DNA from: Chloroflexota bacterium
Lineage (GTDB): Bacteria; Chloroflexota; Limnocylindria; QHBO01
DNA: 6,829 nt
Direction: 5' to 3'
Assembly: GCA_005879815.1 (NCBI GenBank)
Contig: VBKA01000131.1
Span: forward strand, 1 to 6,829
The position numbers and the translations under genes were made by a program. Under the pieces are notes generated by a model. That model made no database searches. It had not been told where the DNA came from and was given only the letters and a program-made list of their open reading frames with translations. This document shows, piece by piece, positions 1 to 5,075 of the stretch; the stretch's first letter is position 1; the number at the start of each line of letters is the position of its first letter.

Positions 1-295
1 CGCGTTCGTGAACGGCATGGCCCCTGCAATCAGCAGCGAGGCCGACGAACTGCTTGAGCCCGTCCGGTCGTGGCCGCAACGCACCATGCTCGAGTTCACT
101 CGGCGAAGGGATGCCTCGGCAGCCGAGCTGCCCACCCTCAGTTCGTGAGGACGGCGGTGCGAGACACCAAGCCCACACATATTGAGGTCTTCCCAACGTC
201 CGCGACACGCGCCCACGCGCAGGGTTTCGCGATCACCGTTACGCCCAACGGAGCCAAACTCTCATTGACGCGGCCCCGCTCCTTCAGGGATGCCG
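1..295 (+). mobile_element. Right end of an IS110-type element (copy A), cut by the window edge
   Basis: This stretch aligns by eye with the 3' end of the complete IS110 element at about 2861-4469. Shared blocks are 47-62 versus 4199-4214 (15 of 16 bases), the TGGCCG...CACCATGC block at 71 versus 4223, 103-125 versus 4254-4275, the CGTC...GCGCGCCC region near 198 versus 4371, and the terminal block TTGAC...CCGCTC...TCAG.GATGCC at 265-294 versus 4440-4468. The distance from the transposase stop to the terminal TTGAC block is similar (about 117 and 128 bases). The copies are clearly diverged, so this is a relative and not a recent duplicate. The end of the element is placed just after GATGCC, about 15 bases before the stop of the neighbouring minus-strand gene. 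The exact terminus is inferred. Confidence 0.7.
2..148 (+). CDS. C-terminal tail of an IS110-family transposase (partial, 5' end outside window)
   Basis: An open frame runs from the window edge to a TGA at 146-148 and encodes 48 residues. The only recognisable protein similarity is to the tail of the transposase ending at 4312: both have (D/E)-E-L-(L/I)-E-P, then W-P, then T-M at the same spacing. None of the catalytic parts of an IS110 transposase (DEDD RuvC-like domain, C-terminal serine domain) lie inside the window, so nothing can be said about activity. Downstream of the T-M motif the two proteins stop matching although the DNA still matches, because two one-base indels change the reading frame. 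The tail may therefore be under RNA or DNA constraint and not protein constraint. The gene converges on the minus-strand phosphate operon. Confidence 0.6.
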   Translation, partial: AFVNGMAPAISSEADELLEPVRSWPQRTMLEFTRRRDASAAELPTLSS

Positions 296-310
296 TTGCG
301 GCTCGCCGCG

Positions 311-478
311 TCAGCGTGCTCGTGAGCTCCAATCGAGGAACGAGAGCACCGCGAGCACGACGTAGGTGATGGCTACGACGATGGGTACCCATCGCAGGAC
401 GGGATCGGACAGCGGGACCAGGGCGACGCTGACCACGGCTGCTCCCGCGAAGAAGATCGAGCGTCGATCGACGATCAC
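311..478 (-). CDS. Small two-helix membrane protein coupled to the Pit permease
   Basis: A 55-codon frame starts with GTG at 478, overlapping the permease stop by four bases (GTGA), and ends with TGA at 311-313. The overlap is a typical sign of translational coupling and is the main reason to believe this start. The product has a short basic start (V-I-V-D-R-R), a hydrophobic stretch at about residues 8-23 (F-F-A-G-A-A-V-V-S-V-A-L-V), a proline/charged turn (S-D-P-V-L-R), a second hydrophobic stretch at about 30-48, and a basic end (S-S-R-A-R). It is thus predicted to be an inner-membrane hairpin protein. I do not recognise a named family. Small transmembrane proteins next to pit genes are known in other actinobacteria (the pitA neighbourhood of Mycobacterium tuberculosis is an example from memory). 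A role as a permease accessory subunit is inference only. Confidence 0.65.
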   Translation of the reverse strand: MIVDRRSIFFAGAAVVSVALVPLSDPVLRWVPIVVAITYVVLAVLSFLDWSSRAR

Positions 479-1473
479 GCGACGGCTCGCACGGCGAGCG
501 ACGTGAGGTACGCGATGGCAAAGGCGCCGGGGATTGTCAGCACCCACGCGGTGACCACTTCGCCGGCGATGCCCCAGCGCACGGCGGACAGCCGGCGGGT
601 GGCGCCCACGCCGATGATTGCGCCAGTGATCGTGTGGGTCGTCGACACCGGAATACCCGCGCTCGATGTGAAGAACAGCGTCGTCGCCGCGGCCGACTCT
701 GCGGCCACGCCCCCCACCGGCTGGAGGCGGGTGATCTTCGAGCCCATGGTCTTGACGATGCGCCATCCGCCGCTCAGCGTGCCCAGGCCGATGGCGGTAT
801 GAGCGGCCAGGACGACCCACAGGGGTACGCCGGCGTGGGGGGCCACCTGACCCGACGCGATCAACAGCACGAGGATGATGCCCATGGTCTTTTGAGCGTC
901 GTTGGCACCATGCCCGAGGCTGAAGGCGGCGGCGGACACGAGCTGCCCCCGACGGAAGTTCCGGTTGAGTCGATCCACCCGGCGCGACCGGTGGAACACC
1001 CACATGATCATTACCGTGAGGATGAGACCCAGGGCCAGGCCGATCAGCGGCGACAGGACGATGAACACGCCGATCTTGCGCATTCCGTCCGCCTCGACCA
1101 CGTGCAGGCCGGACCGCGCCACCGCCGCCCCGACCACTCCGCCTACCAGCGCGTGCGACGAGCTCGAGGGAAGACCGAGATAGAACGTGATCAGGTTCCA
1201 GCCGATGGCGCCGACGAGGCCAGCGAACACCACCCCCACGGTGATGACGCCGGCGCTGGGGTCGACAACGTCCTTGGCGATGGTGGTGGCCACCTTGGTT
1301 CCAAAGACCAGGAAGGCAGCGAAGTTGAAGAACGCCGCCCACATCACCGCGTACTGGGGTCGAAGCACCCGAGTGGCGACGACGGTGGCGATCGAGTTGG
1401 CCGAGTCGTGAAAGCCGTTGGTGAAGTCGAACGCGAGCGCCAGCACGATGACGAAGATGACCCCTGCAGACAT
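475..1473 (-). CDS. pit: Inorganic phosphate transporter, Pit family (PiT/PHO-4)
   Basis: This gene encodes a 332-residue multi-spanning permease that imports phosphate, usually as a neutral metal-phosphate complex driven by the proton gradient. Both duplicated family signatures are visible. The N-terminal half has F-D-F-T-N-G-F-H-D-S-A-N-S at about residues 15-27, and the C-terminal half has G-H-G-A-N-D-A-Q-K-T-M-G at about 187-198. Each half also carries a re-entrant-type loop: L-P-S-S-S-S-H-A-L-V-G-G at 101-112 and P-V-S-T-T-H-T-I-T-G at 275-284. The length fits the shorter bacterial members; E. coli PitA, near 500 residues, has a longer central loop. The ATG at 1473 lies seven bases after the stop of the DUF47 gene and has no strong Shine-Dalgarno sequence, so reinitiation after DUF47 is likely. 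The stop overlaps the start of the small membrane protein gene. Confidence 0.96.
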   Translation of the reverse strand: MSAGVIFVIVLALAFDFTNGFHDSANSIATVVATRVLRPQYAVMWAAFFNFAAFLVFGTKVATTIAKDVVDPSAGVITVGVVFAGLVGAIGWNLITFYLGLPSSSSHALVGGVVGAAVARSGLHVVEADGMRKIGVFIVLSPLIGLALGLILTVMIMWVFHRSRRVDRLNRNFRRGQLVSAAAFSLGHGANDAQKTMGIILVLLIASGQVAPHAGVPLWVVLAAHTAIGLGTLSGGWRIVKTMGSKITRLQPVGGVAAESAAATTLFFTSSAGIPVSTTHTITGAIIGVGATRRLSAVRWGIAGEVVTAWVLTIPGAFAIAYLTSLAVRAVA

Positions 1474-1480
1474 GGCGCGG

Positions 1481-2104
1481 CTACGCGTGCTTCAGAACGA
1501 TCGACTCCACGACGTCCGAGATATTCTCGACGGTGTTCAGGGCCGCCTCCATGGCTTGGACGATGTCCTTCCACTTCAACACCTCGAGCGCCTCGTACTC
1601 GCCGCTGAAGAGTCGTCCGAGACTCCGGTGGTAGACAGCGTCGCCTTCGGTCTCCAATTGGTCGATGGCCTTGAGGAACGGGCCCGTACCTCTCATGCTC
1701 TGCAACCGGCCCATGAGGCCGACGGTCTGATCCCCCATCTGCACGAGCAGATCGGCCTGCTCCTCGAGCTCGGGCAGGATGGCCTCGATGGAGAGGAGCC
1801 GGAGGAGATCGGAGACCGCCAGCATGTCATCGACCACGTCGTCGAGCTCCTCGGCGAGCGCGTGGATGTCCTCGCGGTCGAAGGGCGTGACAAAGGTCGA
1901 GTCGAGACGCTGGAGGATCTCGGTGGTCAGTTGATCGCCGCGACGTTCGCAGTCGACCACCAAGTTGTGCTTGGTGTCGAGATCCTCGAAGTCCTTCACC
2001 ATGTCGCTGAGCCGCCGGGCGCACTCCGCGGTGTTCATCGCAGACTGGTTGAAGAGCGCAAAAAACCGGTCGTCCGACGGCAACAGCCGGAATCGAAGCC
2101 GCAC
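1481..2104 (-). CDS. DUF47 family (PhoU-like) regulator of the Pit permease
   Basis: The gene encodes a 207-residue, all-helical protein of the DUF47/PhoU_div family, genes for which very commonly sit immediately before a pit gene. The family resembles a PhoU monomer and is thought to modulate Pit transport, perhaps with bound metal. Diagnostic features are E-R-R-G-D at about residues 53-57, T-P-F-D-R-E-D-I at about 73-80 followed by an acidic helix (E-E-L-D-D-V-V-D-D), and a repeat of the metal-binding type motif later on (E-T-E-G-D-A-V-Y, about 151-158, then N-I-S-D-V-V-E). Length and motif order are normal. The GTG start at 2104 is chosen because it follows the phoU stop by nine bases, with a purine-rich AAGGG just upstream. 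A later ATG at 2038 would remove the first helix. No sign of decay is visible. Confidence 0.93.
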   Translation of the reverse strand: MRLRFRLLPSDDRFFALFNQSAMNTAECARRLSDMVKDFEDLDTKHNLVVDCERRGDQLTTEILQRLDSTFVTPFDREDIHALAEELDDVVDDMLAVSDLLRLLSIEAILPELEEQADLLVQMGDQTVGLMGRLQSMRGTGPFLKAIDQLETEGDAVYHRSLGRLFSGEYEALEVLKWKDIVQAMEAALNTVENISDVVESIVLKHA

Positions 2105-2113
2105 CCGCCCTTC

Positions 2114-2755
2114 TTAGTCGGTGCCGGTGGCCAGGTAGCGGACGTGGGCGGCCACGTTGACCGCATGGTCGCCCAGGCGCTCGTAGAAGCGGGCGATCAA
2201 TGCCATCTCGATGACCACCGGGATGTCGAGCTTGCCTGAGGAGATCTCCGACGTGAGGCTGAGATGGAGGTCGTCGAGCTCGTCATCCTTGTCGTTGAGG
2301 CGGTCATGGGCGCCGGCGTCGCGGTCGGCATAGGCGTCGGTAGCCCGGTGCCACATCTCGACGGCGACCCGGCCCATCTGATCCACCAGCCCCCGCACCC
2401 GAGGGGTGAGCGCGGGGGTGAGGCCGCGCGCCGCGCGCTGAGCGATGTGCTCGGCCAGGTCGGCGCTGCGCTCAAGCTCGGGCACGATCCGATAGGCGGT
2501 CAGCAGGAAACGCAGCTCGCTCGCCACTGGCGATTGCAAGATGAGCAGGCGTTGTACGACCTCTTCGATGTCGAGGTAGGCGCGGTCGATCAGGGCATCA
2601 CGCTCGACGAGCACTTTGGCCGCATCCCGGTCGCCGGTAAGCAGCGCATCGGTGGCGCCAGCGACGCACTCCCCGACCAGCGCGAACAGTCCGAGGACCT
2701 GCCGGTCGATCTTCTCAAGTTCACGGTGGAACTCCACGCGAAGCTCATCGGGCAC
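2114..2755 (-). CDS. phoU: Phosphate signalling/uptake regulator PhoU
   Basis: The gene encodes 213 residues from a GTG at 2755. PhoU proteins are cytoplasmic six-helix bundles built from two three-helix repeats. They bind metals through acidic motifs and damp phosphate uptake and Pho two-component signalling. Visible motifs are F-H-R-E-L near the start, the L-Q-S-P-V-A-S-E-L-R segment at about 73-82, the first E-R-x-x-D motif (E-R-S-A-D, about 95-99, with S-A in place of the usual I-G), and the canonical second motif E-R-L-G-D-H-A at about 192-198. The total length fits the family from this start. A longer form from an ATG at 2866 would add a basic, non-family extension, and that ATG lies inside the inverted repeat of the adjacent IS110 element, so I rejected it. 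The gene heads the operon; the next gene begins nine bases after its stop. Confidence 0.92.
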   Translation of the reverse strand: MPDELRVEFHRELEKIDRQVLGLFALVGECVAGATDALLTGDRDAAKVLVERDALIDRAYLDIEEVVQRLLILQSPVASELRFLLTAYRIVPELERSADLAEHIAQRAARGLTPALTPRVRGLVDQMGRVAVEMWHRATDAYADRDAGAHDRLNDKDDELDDLHLSLTSEISSGKLDIPVVIEMALIARFYERLGDHAVNVAAHVRYLATGTD

Positions 2756-2860
2756 GTGAAAAAGATAGCGGGCCGCGGTGCCGACTGACCAGGCGATCTG
2801 TGCGCCTTGTCGTTGATCGCGACGGCTCACGCGCGACGTTGCGAACCGCGCCAGAACTGA
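2756..2860 (-). promoter_or_regulatory. Remnant upstream region of the phoU operon, cut by IS110
   Basis: This is about 105 bases between the phoU start and the left end of the IS110 element. On the minus strand two GTTC tetramers occur exactly 11 bases apart (complements of GAAC at 2843-2846 and 2854-2857), which is the period of actinobacterial Pho-box direct repeats. The remaining positions of the repeat fit poorly, so this is only a weak candidate. No convincing -10/-35 pair was seen. If the native promoter lay further upstream it is now separated by the 1.6-kb insertion. Confidence 0.25.
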
Positions 2861-2865
2861 TGGCA

Positions 2866-2877
2866 TGACAGAGCGGT
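2866..2877 (+). repeat. Left subterminal inverted repeat of IS110 copy B
   Basis: The sequence is TGACAGAGCGGT, exactly complementary to 4449-4460. It lies about five bases inside the inferred left end. On the minus strand it also contains the CAT/ATG that could be mistaken for an upstream phoU start. Confidence 0.75.
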
Positions 2878-2971
2878 CACCTCGCTCTCGCTGACGGACC
2901 GAGACAACGGCTCCGGTCGCAGCCGATCCCTGGAGCTCGCGATGGCGGGTCAGGTGATGCAGGAGAAGAGT

Positions 2972-3052
2972 GGGTCCTCTCCCGCTCGAACGGGTCCGAG
3001 CACAAGACTCGGGGTCGACAAACCATCCCGATCTCGAGCAAGGAGAGGACCC
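2972..3052 (+). promoter_or_regulatory. Long RNA hairpin sequestering the transposase ribosome binding site
   Basis: GGGTCCTCTCC at 2972-2982 pairs perfectly over 11 bases with GGAGAGGACCC at 3042-3052. The 3' arm contains the entire Shine-Dalgarno sequence and ends directly against the GTG start at 3053. Inside it, GCTCGA (2984-2989) pairs with TCGAGC (3034-3039), CGGG (2991-2994) with CCCG (3027-3030), and CCGAG (2996-3000) with CTCGG (3008-3012) around a 7-base loop. This leaves a 14-base unpaired segment at 3013-3026. Many transposons hide the transposase start in a hairpin to block translation from outside transcripts. In IS110 elements the 5' non-coding end can also encode the bridge RNA. 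Which applies here is undecided. Confidence 0.6.
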
Positions 3053-4312
3053 GTGGAACGACAGTACGTCGCAGTAGATCTGCACTCACGCCGGTCGATG
3101 ATCGTGCGGGAGAACGAGGCGGCCGATGAGCGTCAGGTGACGCGCATCGACAACGACCCGATGGCCCTGGCCGAGGCGCTGGCCGAAGCCGGCCCCGACC
3201 CCGAGGGGGCCATCGAGGCGACGTATGGCTGGTACTGGGCCGTCGACGTGCTCCAGGCCGCGGGGGCAACCGTGCACCTGGTGAACCCGTCGGGGTTGGT
3301 GTGGGAAGAGCGGCGGGTGAAGAACGACTACCGCGACTGCTGCGAGCTGATCGATCGCATGCGCCTGCACAAGCTGCCCGAGGCCTGGATCGCACCACCC
3401 GAGCTGCGCGAGTCGCGCGAGCTGGTGCGTTACCGGGCCAAGCTCGTCACCCTCCGCACCTCATTGAAGGCGCAGCTGAAGTCGGTGCTGGCCAAGCATT
3501 GTCTCCACCCGCCGGTGGATGACCTGTGGGGCGTGGCCGGTCCCCAGTGGCTCGACACGCTCGAGTTGCCCGACGCCTACACCACCCGGGTGGAGTCGCT
3601 GCGCGACCTGGTCGCCACCATCGACCGCGAGGTGGCGATGCTCGAGCGCACCATCCACCAACGACTGCGCCACGACCGCGGCTATCAAGCGATCCAGTCA
3701 CTGGCCGGTGTCGGTCGGGTGCTGAGTGCCATCTTCGTGGTCGAGATCGGTGACGTCAGTCGCTTCTCGAGCCCCGAGGCACTGTGCTCGTGGGCGGGAC
3801 TGACCCCCAAGCACCGCGAGTCGGACCGCAAGACCCGGCGGCGCAAGGTGACCAAGAAGGGATCCAAGCTCGTGCGCTGGGCGGCCATCGAGGCGGTCTC
3901 CCACGTGCGGAGCGGGCCCAAGCTCAAGGTCGACTACCACCGCATCGCCCAACGGCGCGGCGCCAACATCGCCCGGGCGGCGGTGGCCCGCAAACTCCTC
4001 ACCCTCGCCTACTACGTGCTCTCGACCACGGGACGGCGGGTAGCTGTGCCTGATCACCTCGCCGAACCGGTAGAAGTGGCCTGCGCGACGGCGAGATCCG
4101 CAACCTCGCGCTGGTCGAGGCAGGGTGAGACCGGAACGTCACAGCCAGGGCGCGAGCTCGCCAAGCGGCATGACCCCCACGCACCTGGAGCGGTCGAGGA
4201 ACTGATTGAGCCCGCCTGGCTGTGGCCGAAGACCACCATGCGTCACCCGCGACGCGAAGAGATGCCTGGCAGCCGGACCCCGGCTTGCCCACCACTTCTT
4301 GTGGACTGGTGA
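3053..4312 (+). CDS. IS110-family transposase (DEDD/serine recombinase)
   Basis: The gene encodes 419 residues from a GTG at 3053, preceded by a strong AAGGAGAGG at 3040-3048. An upstream ATG at 2942 is in frame but has no support. IS110 recombinases join a RuvC-like DEDD domain to a C-terminal domain with a catalytic serine and are guided by a bridge RNA. Probable acidic residues are D9 (V-A-V-D-L), E55 (A-I-E-A-T), and D92 and D95 (K-N-D-Y-R-D-C). A coiled-coil-like helix spans about 110-205. The Transposase_20 domain begins near 211 (S-L-A-G-V-G), runs through C-S-W-A-G-L-T-P and H-R-E-S-D with S257 as candidate nucleophile, then K-K-G-S-K-L-V-R-W. Similarity to the family fades near residue 330 (Y-Y-V-L-S). 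The last 90 residues form a low-similarity tail overlapping the nucleotide blocks shared with copy A. All key residues appear present, so the enzyme may be active. Confidence 0.93.
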   Translation: MERQYVAVDLHSRRSMIVRENEAADERQVTRIDNDPMALAEALAEAGPDPEGAIEATYGWYWAVDVLQAAGATVHLVNPSGLVWEERRVKNDYRDCCELIDRMRLHKLPEAWIAPPELRESRELVRYRAKLVTLRTSLKAQLKSVLAKHCLHPPVDDLWGVAGPQWLDTLELPDAYTTRVESLRDLVATIDREVAMLERTIHQRLRHDRGYQAIQSLAGVGRVLSAIFVVEIGDVSRFSSPEALCSWAGLTPKHRESDRKTRRRKVTKKGSKLVRWAAIEAVSHVRSGPKLKVDYHRIAQRRGANIARAAVARKLLTLAYYVLSTTGRRVAVPDHLAEPVEVACATARSATSRWSRQGETGTSQPGRELAKRHDPHAPGAVEELIEPAWLWPKTTMRHPRREEMPGSRTPACPPLLVDW

Positions 4313-4448
4313 TCGCCACGCTGTGACCCCGCACGACTAGGGGTCGACACTCTGAGAGTCCTCCCGCGTACGTCGGTGACGCGCGCCCGCGATCACAAAC
4401 ACGAACTTCAAGATCGGCACCGCGCACTCGAGCAGGACCTTGACAGGA
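4160..4448 (+). ncRNA. Candidate bridge (guide) RNA region at the 3' end of IS110 copy B
   Basis: Elements of the IS1111 subgroup generally carry their bridge RNA in the 3' non-coding end. Here the stretch from inside the transposase tail to the right inverted repeat aligns with copy A (about 8-270) as conserved nucleotide blocks separated by dissimilar segments, for example 4331-4360 versus about 157-190. Two one-base indels around the conserved block 4254-4275 put it in different reading frames in the two copies, so its conservation is not for protein. This alternation of scaffold-like blocks and variable segments is what a guide RNA with changing loops would show. No promoter, ends or full fold could be established, and the limits are approximate. 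Confidence 0.35.
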
Positions 4449-4460
4449 ACCGCTCTGTCA
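4449..4460 (-). repeat. Right subterminal inverted repeat of IS110 copy B
   Basis: Reading the minus strand gives TGACAGAGCGGT, identical to 2866-2877. A diverged version of the same block (CCCGCTC..TCAG) occurs in copy A at about 275-286. In copy B the right repeat is itself embedded in the small palindrome TGACAG-8-CTGTCA at 4441-4460, which could form a hairpin. Confidence 0.75.
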
Positions 4461-4547
4461 GAGATGCCACTCGGCATCTGCGCTTTGCCGACCCGGACCC
4501 CTCAACCTGCTACGGGTGATCGGCGGCGGCGTCCTGCAGGACCACCT

Positions 4548-4566
4548 CGGCTCGTTCTCCGAGCCG
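4548..4566. other. Strong stem-loop without U tract
   Basis: CGGCTCG (4548-4554) and CGAGCCG (4560-4566) pair perfectly around a 5-base loop. It could act as a bidirectional terminator or RNA structure. The first T run downstream (GTTTTT, about 4591-4596) is too far away for a normal intrinsic terminator. Confidence 0.4.
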
Positions 4567-4660
4567 CTGGCCCCGTGACCGCACCGAGGCCGTTTTTCGG
4601 GGCGATGCAAATGAGGGTCACCCTCTCGATCGACTGCCCACCCCACCCCGCGTGTGGCGC

Positions 4661-4807
4661 TCAGGGGACACCCGAGGCCCCCGCAGTCCTCTGACCTGCG
4701 GTTTTCCAGTTTTGTACCACCGCTGCCGCGTAGTCGTACGACTGCTGTTTGTAGGTAATTGATCCAAATGCCCGATCCAATTCGGCGAGGGCCGCGTCGA
4801 CATTCAT
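4661..4807 (-). CDS. Possible small protein, divergent from the pilin gene (doubtful)
   Basis: An ATG at 4807 opens a 48-residue frame ending at 4661. The first 38 residues look protein-like: A-A-L-A-E-L-D-R-A-F-G, then Y-K-Q-Q-S-Y-D-Y-A-A-A-V-V-Q-N-W-K, which would form amphipathic helices. Against it, third codon positions are much less GC-rich than in the clear genes of the window, no good ribosome binding site precedes the ATG, and I recognise no family. It starts within about 25 bases of the pilin gene on the opposite strand, so the two would need divergent or overlapping promoters. It could also be the displaced 5' end of a gene broken by rearrangement. I list it because nothing else explains this less GC-rich stretch. 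Confidence 0.2.
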   Translation of the reverse strand: MNVDAALAELDRAFGSITYKQQSYDYAAAVVQNWKTAGQRTAGASGVP

Positions 4808-4831
4808 TGCACCACAGGAACCCCACCGGGT

Positions 4832-5017
4832 GTTGCCGTTTGGCACTATCTGCAGGCCAAGTTCAACGTCGCCGATGACGAGAAGGGCGCCAGCCTCGTG
4901 GAGTACGCGCTCCTCGTCGCCCTGATCGCCGTGGTGTGCATCGCCGCCATCACGCTGCTCGGCAACAGCGCCTCGACCAAGTTCAGCACGGTCGGCGGCT
5001 CGATCGGCGCCTCATAG
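4832..5017 (+). CDS. Flp/Fap-type IVb prepilin; start codon missing or altered
   Basis: About 61 residues end at a TAG at 5015-5017. The class IVb prepilin signature is clear: a short leader (W-H-Y-L-Q-A-K-F-N-V-A-D-D-E-K-G), the cleavage site G|A, glutamate at mature position +5 followed by tyrosine (A-S-L-V-E-Y-A-L-L), a roughly 20-residue hydrophobic helix (V-A-L-I-A-V-V-C-I-A-A-I), and a short polar tail (T-K-F-S-T-V-G-G-S-I). Flp pilins polymerise into Tad-type adhesive pili after cleavage by a TadV/CpaA peptidase. Total length fits the family, yet no in-frame ATG, GTG or TTG lies between the preceding stop at 4760-4762 and the signature. A GTG at 4830 with AGGA 10 bases upstream is one frame off; a one-base deletion near 4839 would reconcile it. 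No tad assembly genes are in view, so the pilin is an orphan here. Confidence 0.8.
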   Translation, partial: VAVWHYLQAKFNVADDEKGASLVEYALLVALIAVVCIAAITLLGNSASTKFSTVGGSIGAS

Positions 5018-5047
5018 CCGGTCCTGCGTAGTCATCGCGGTAGTTGG

Positions 5048-5075
5048 GACGGGGTGCGCTGCTGAGCACCCCCGT
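5048..5075 (+). terminator. Stem-loop downstream of the pilin gene
   Basis: GACGGGGTGC pairs with GCACCCCCGTC, with one bulged C, around a small loop, about 30 bases after the pilin stop. It is very GC-rich and placed where a terminator would be expected, but the following T run is short, as is common in high-GC actinobacteria. Confidence 0.6.

Larger units (their letters stand above)
2861..4469 (+). mobile_element. IS110-family insertion sequence (copy B), with subterminal inverted repeats
   Basis: An element of about 1.6 kb contains one DEDD/serine transposase gene. A perfect 12-base inverted repeat, TGACAGAGCGGT, is read on the plus strand at 2866-2877 and on the minus strand at 4460-4449. 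Outside it on both sides lies TGGCA(T), with four extra bases at the right end. The right-end block is also present in copy A at 265-294, which independently supports the right boundary. Short subterminal inverted repeats are characteristic of the IS1111 subgroup of IS110 elements, while the classical IS110 subgroup lacks them. Exact termini and the core dinucleotide could not be fixed, because there is no empty site to compare. Confidence 0.75.
4470..4828. other. Non-coding stretch between IS110 and the pilin gene
   Basis: I see no convincing full gene here. Next to the IS right end is a perfect 6-base hairpin, GATGCC-4-GGCATC (4463-4478). A strong 7-base-pair hairpin, CGGCTCG-5-CGAGCCG, lies at 4548-4566, and the 10-base palindrome TCCTGCAGGA at 4532-4541. 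A plus-strand frame ending with TGA at 4576-4578 reads L-N-L-L-R-V-I-G-G-G-V-L-Q-D-H-L and looks protein-like but has no start; it may be a remnant of a gene cut by the insertion. From about 4690 to 4800 the composition is noticeably less GC-rich than the surroundings. Confidence 0.4.

Noticed and set aside
2942..3052. Longer IS110 transposase from ATG 2942
   Set aside because: The GTG at 3053 has a strong ribosome binding site and is followed at once by the family's V-A-V-D start; the extension overlaps the hairpin and has no family similarity.
2756..3085. N-terminal extension of phoU to an ATG at 2866 or further to 3085
   Set aside because: The added residues are basic and unlike the family, and the sequence beyond about 2861 belongs to the IS110 left end, including its inverted repeat.
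4476..4578. Protein-like plus-strand frame ending at 4578 (L-N-L-L-R-V-I-G-G-G-V)
   Set aside because: It has no start codon or recognisable family and begins at the IS boundary; it is at most a remnant and too short to call.
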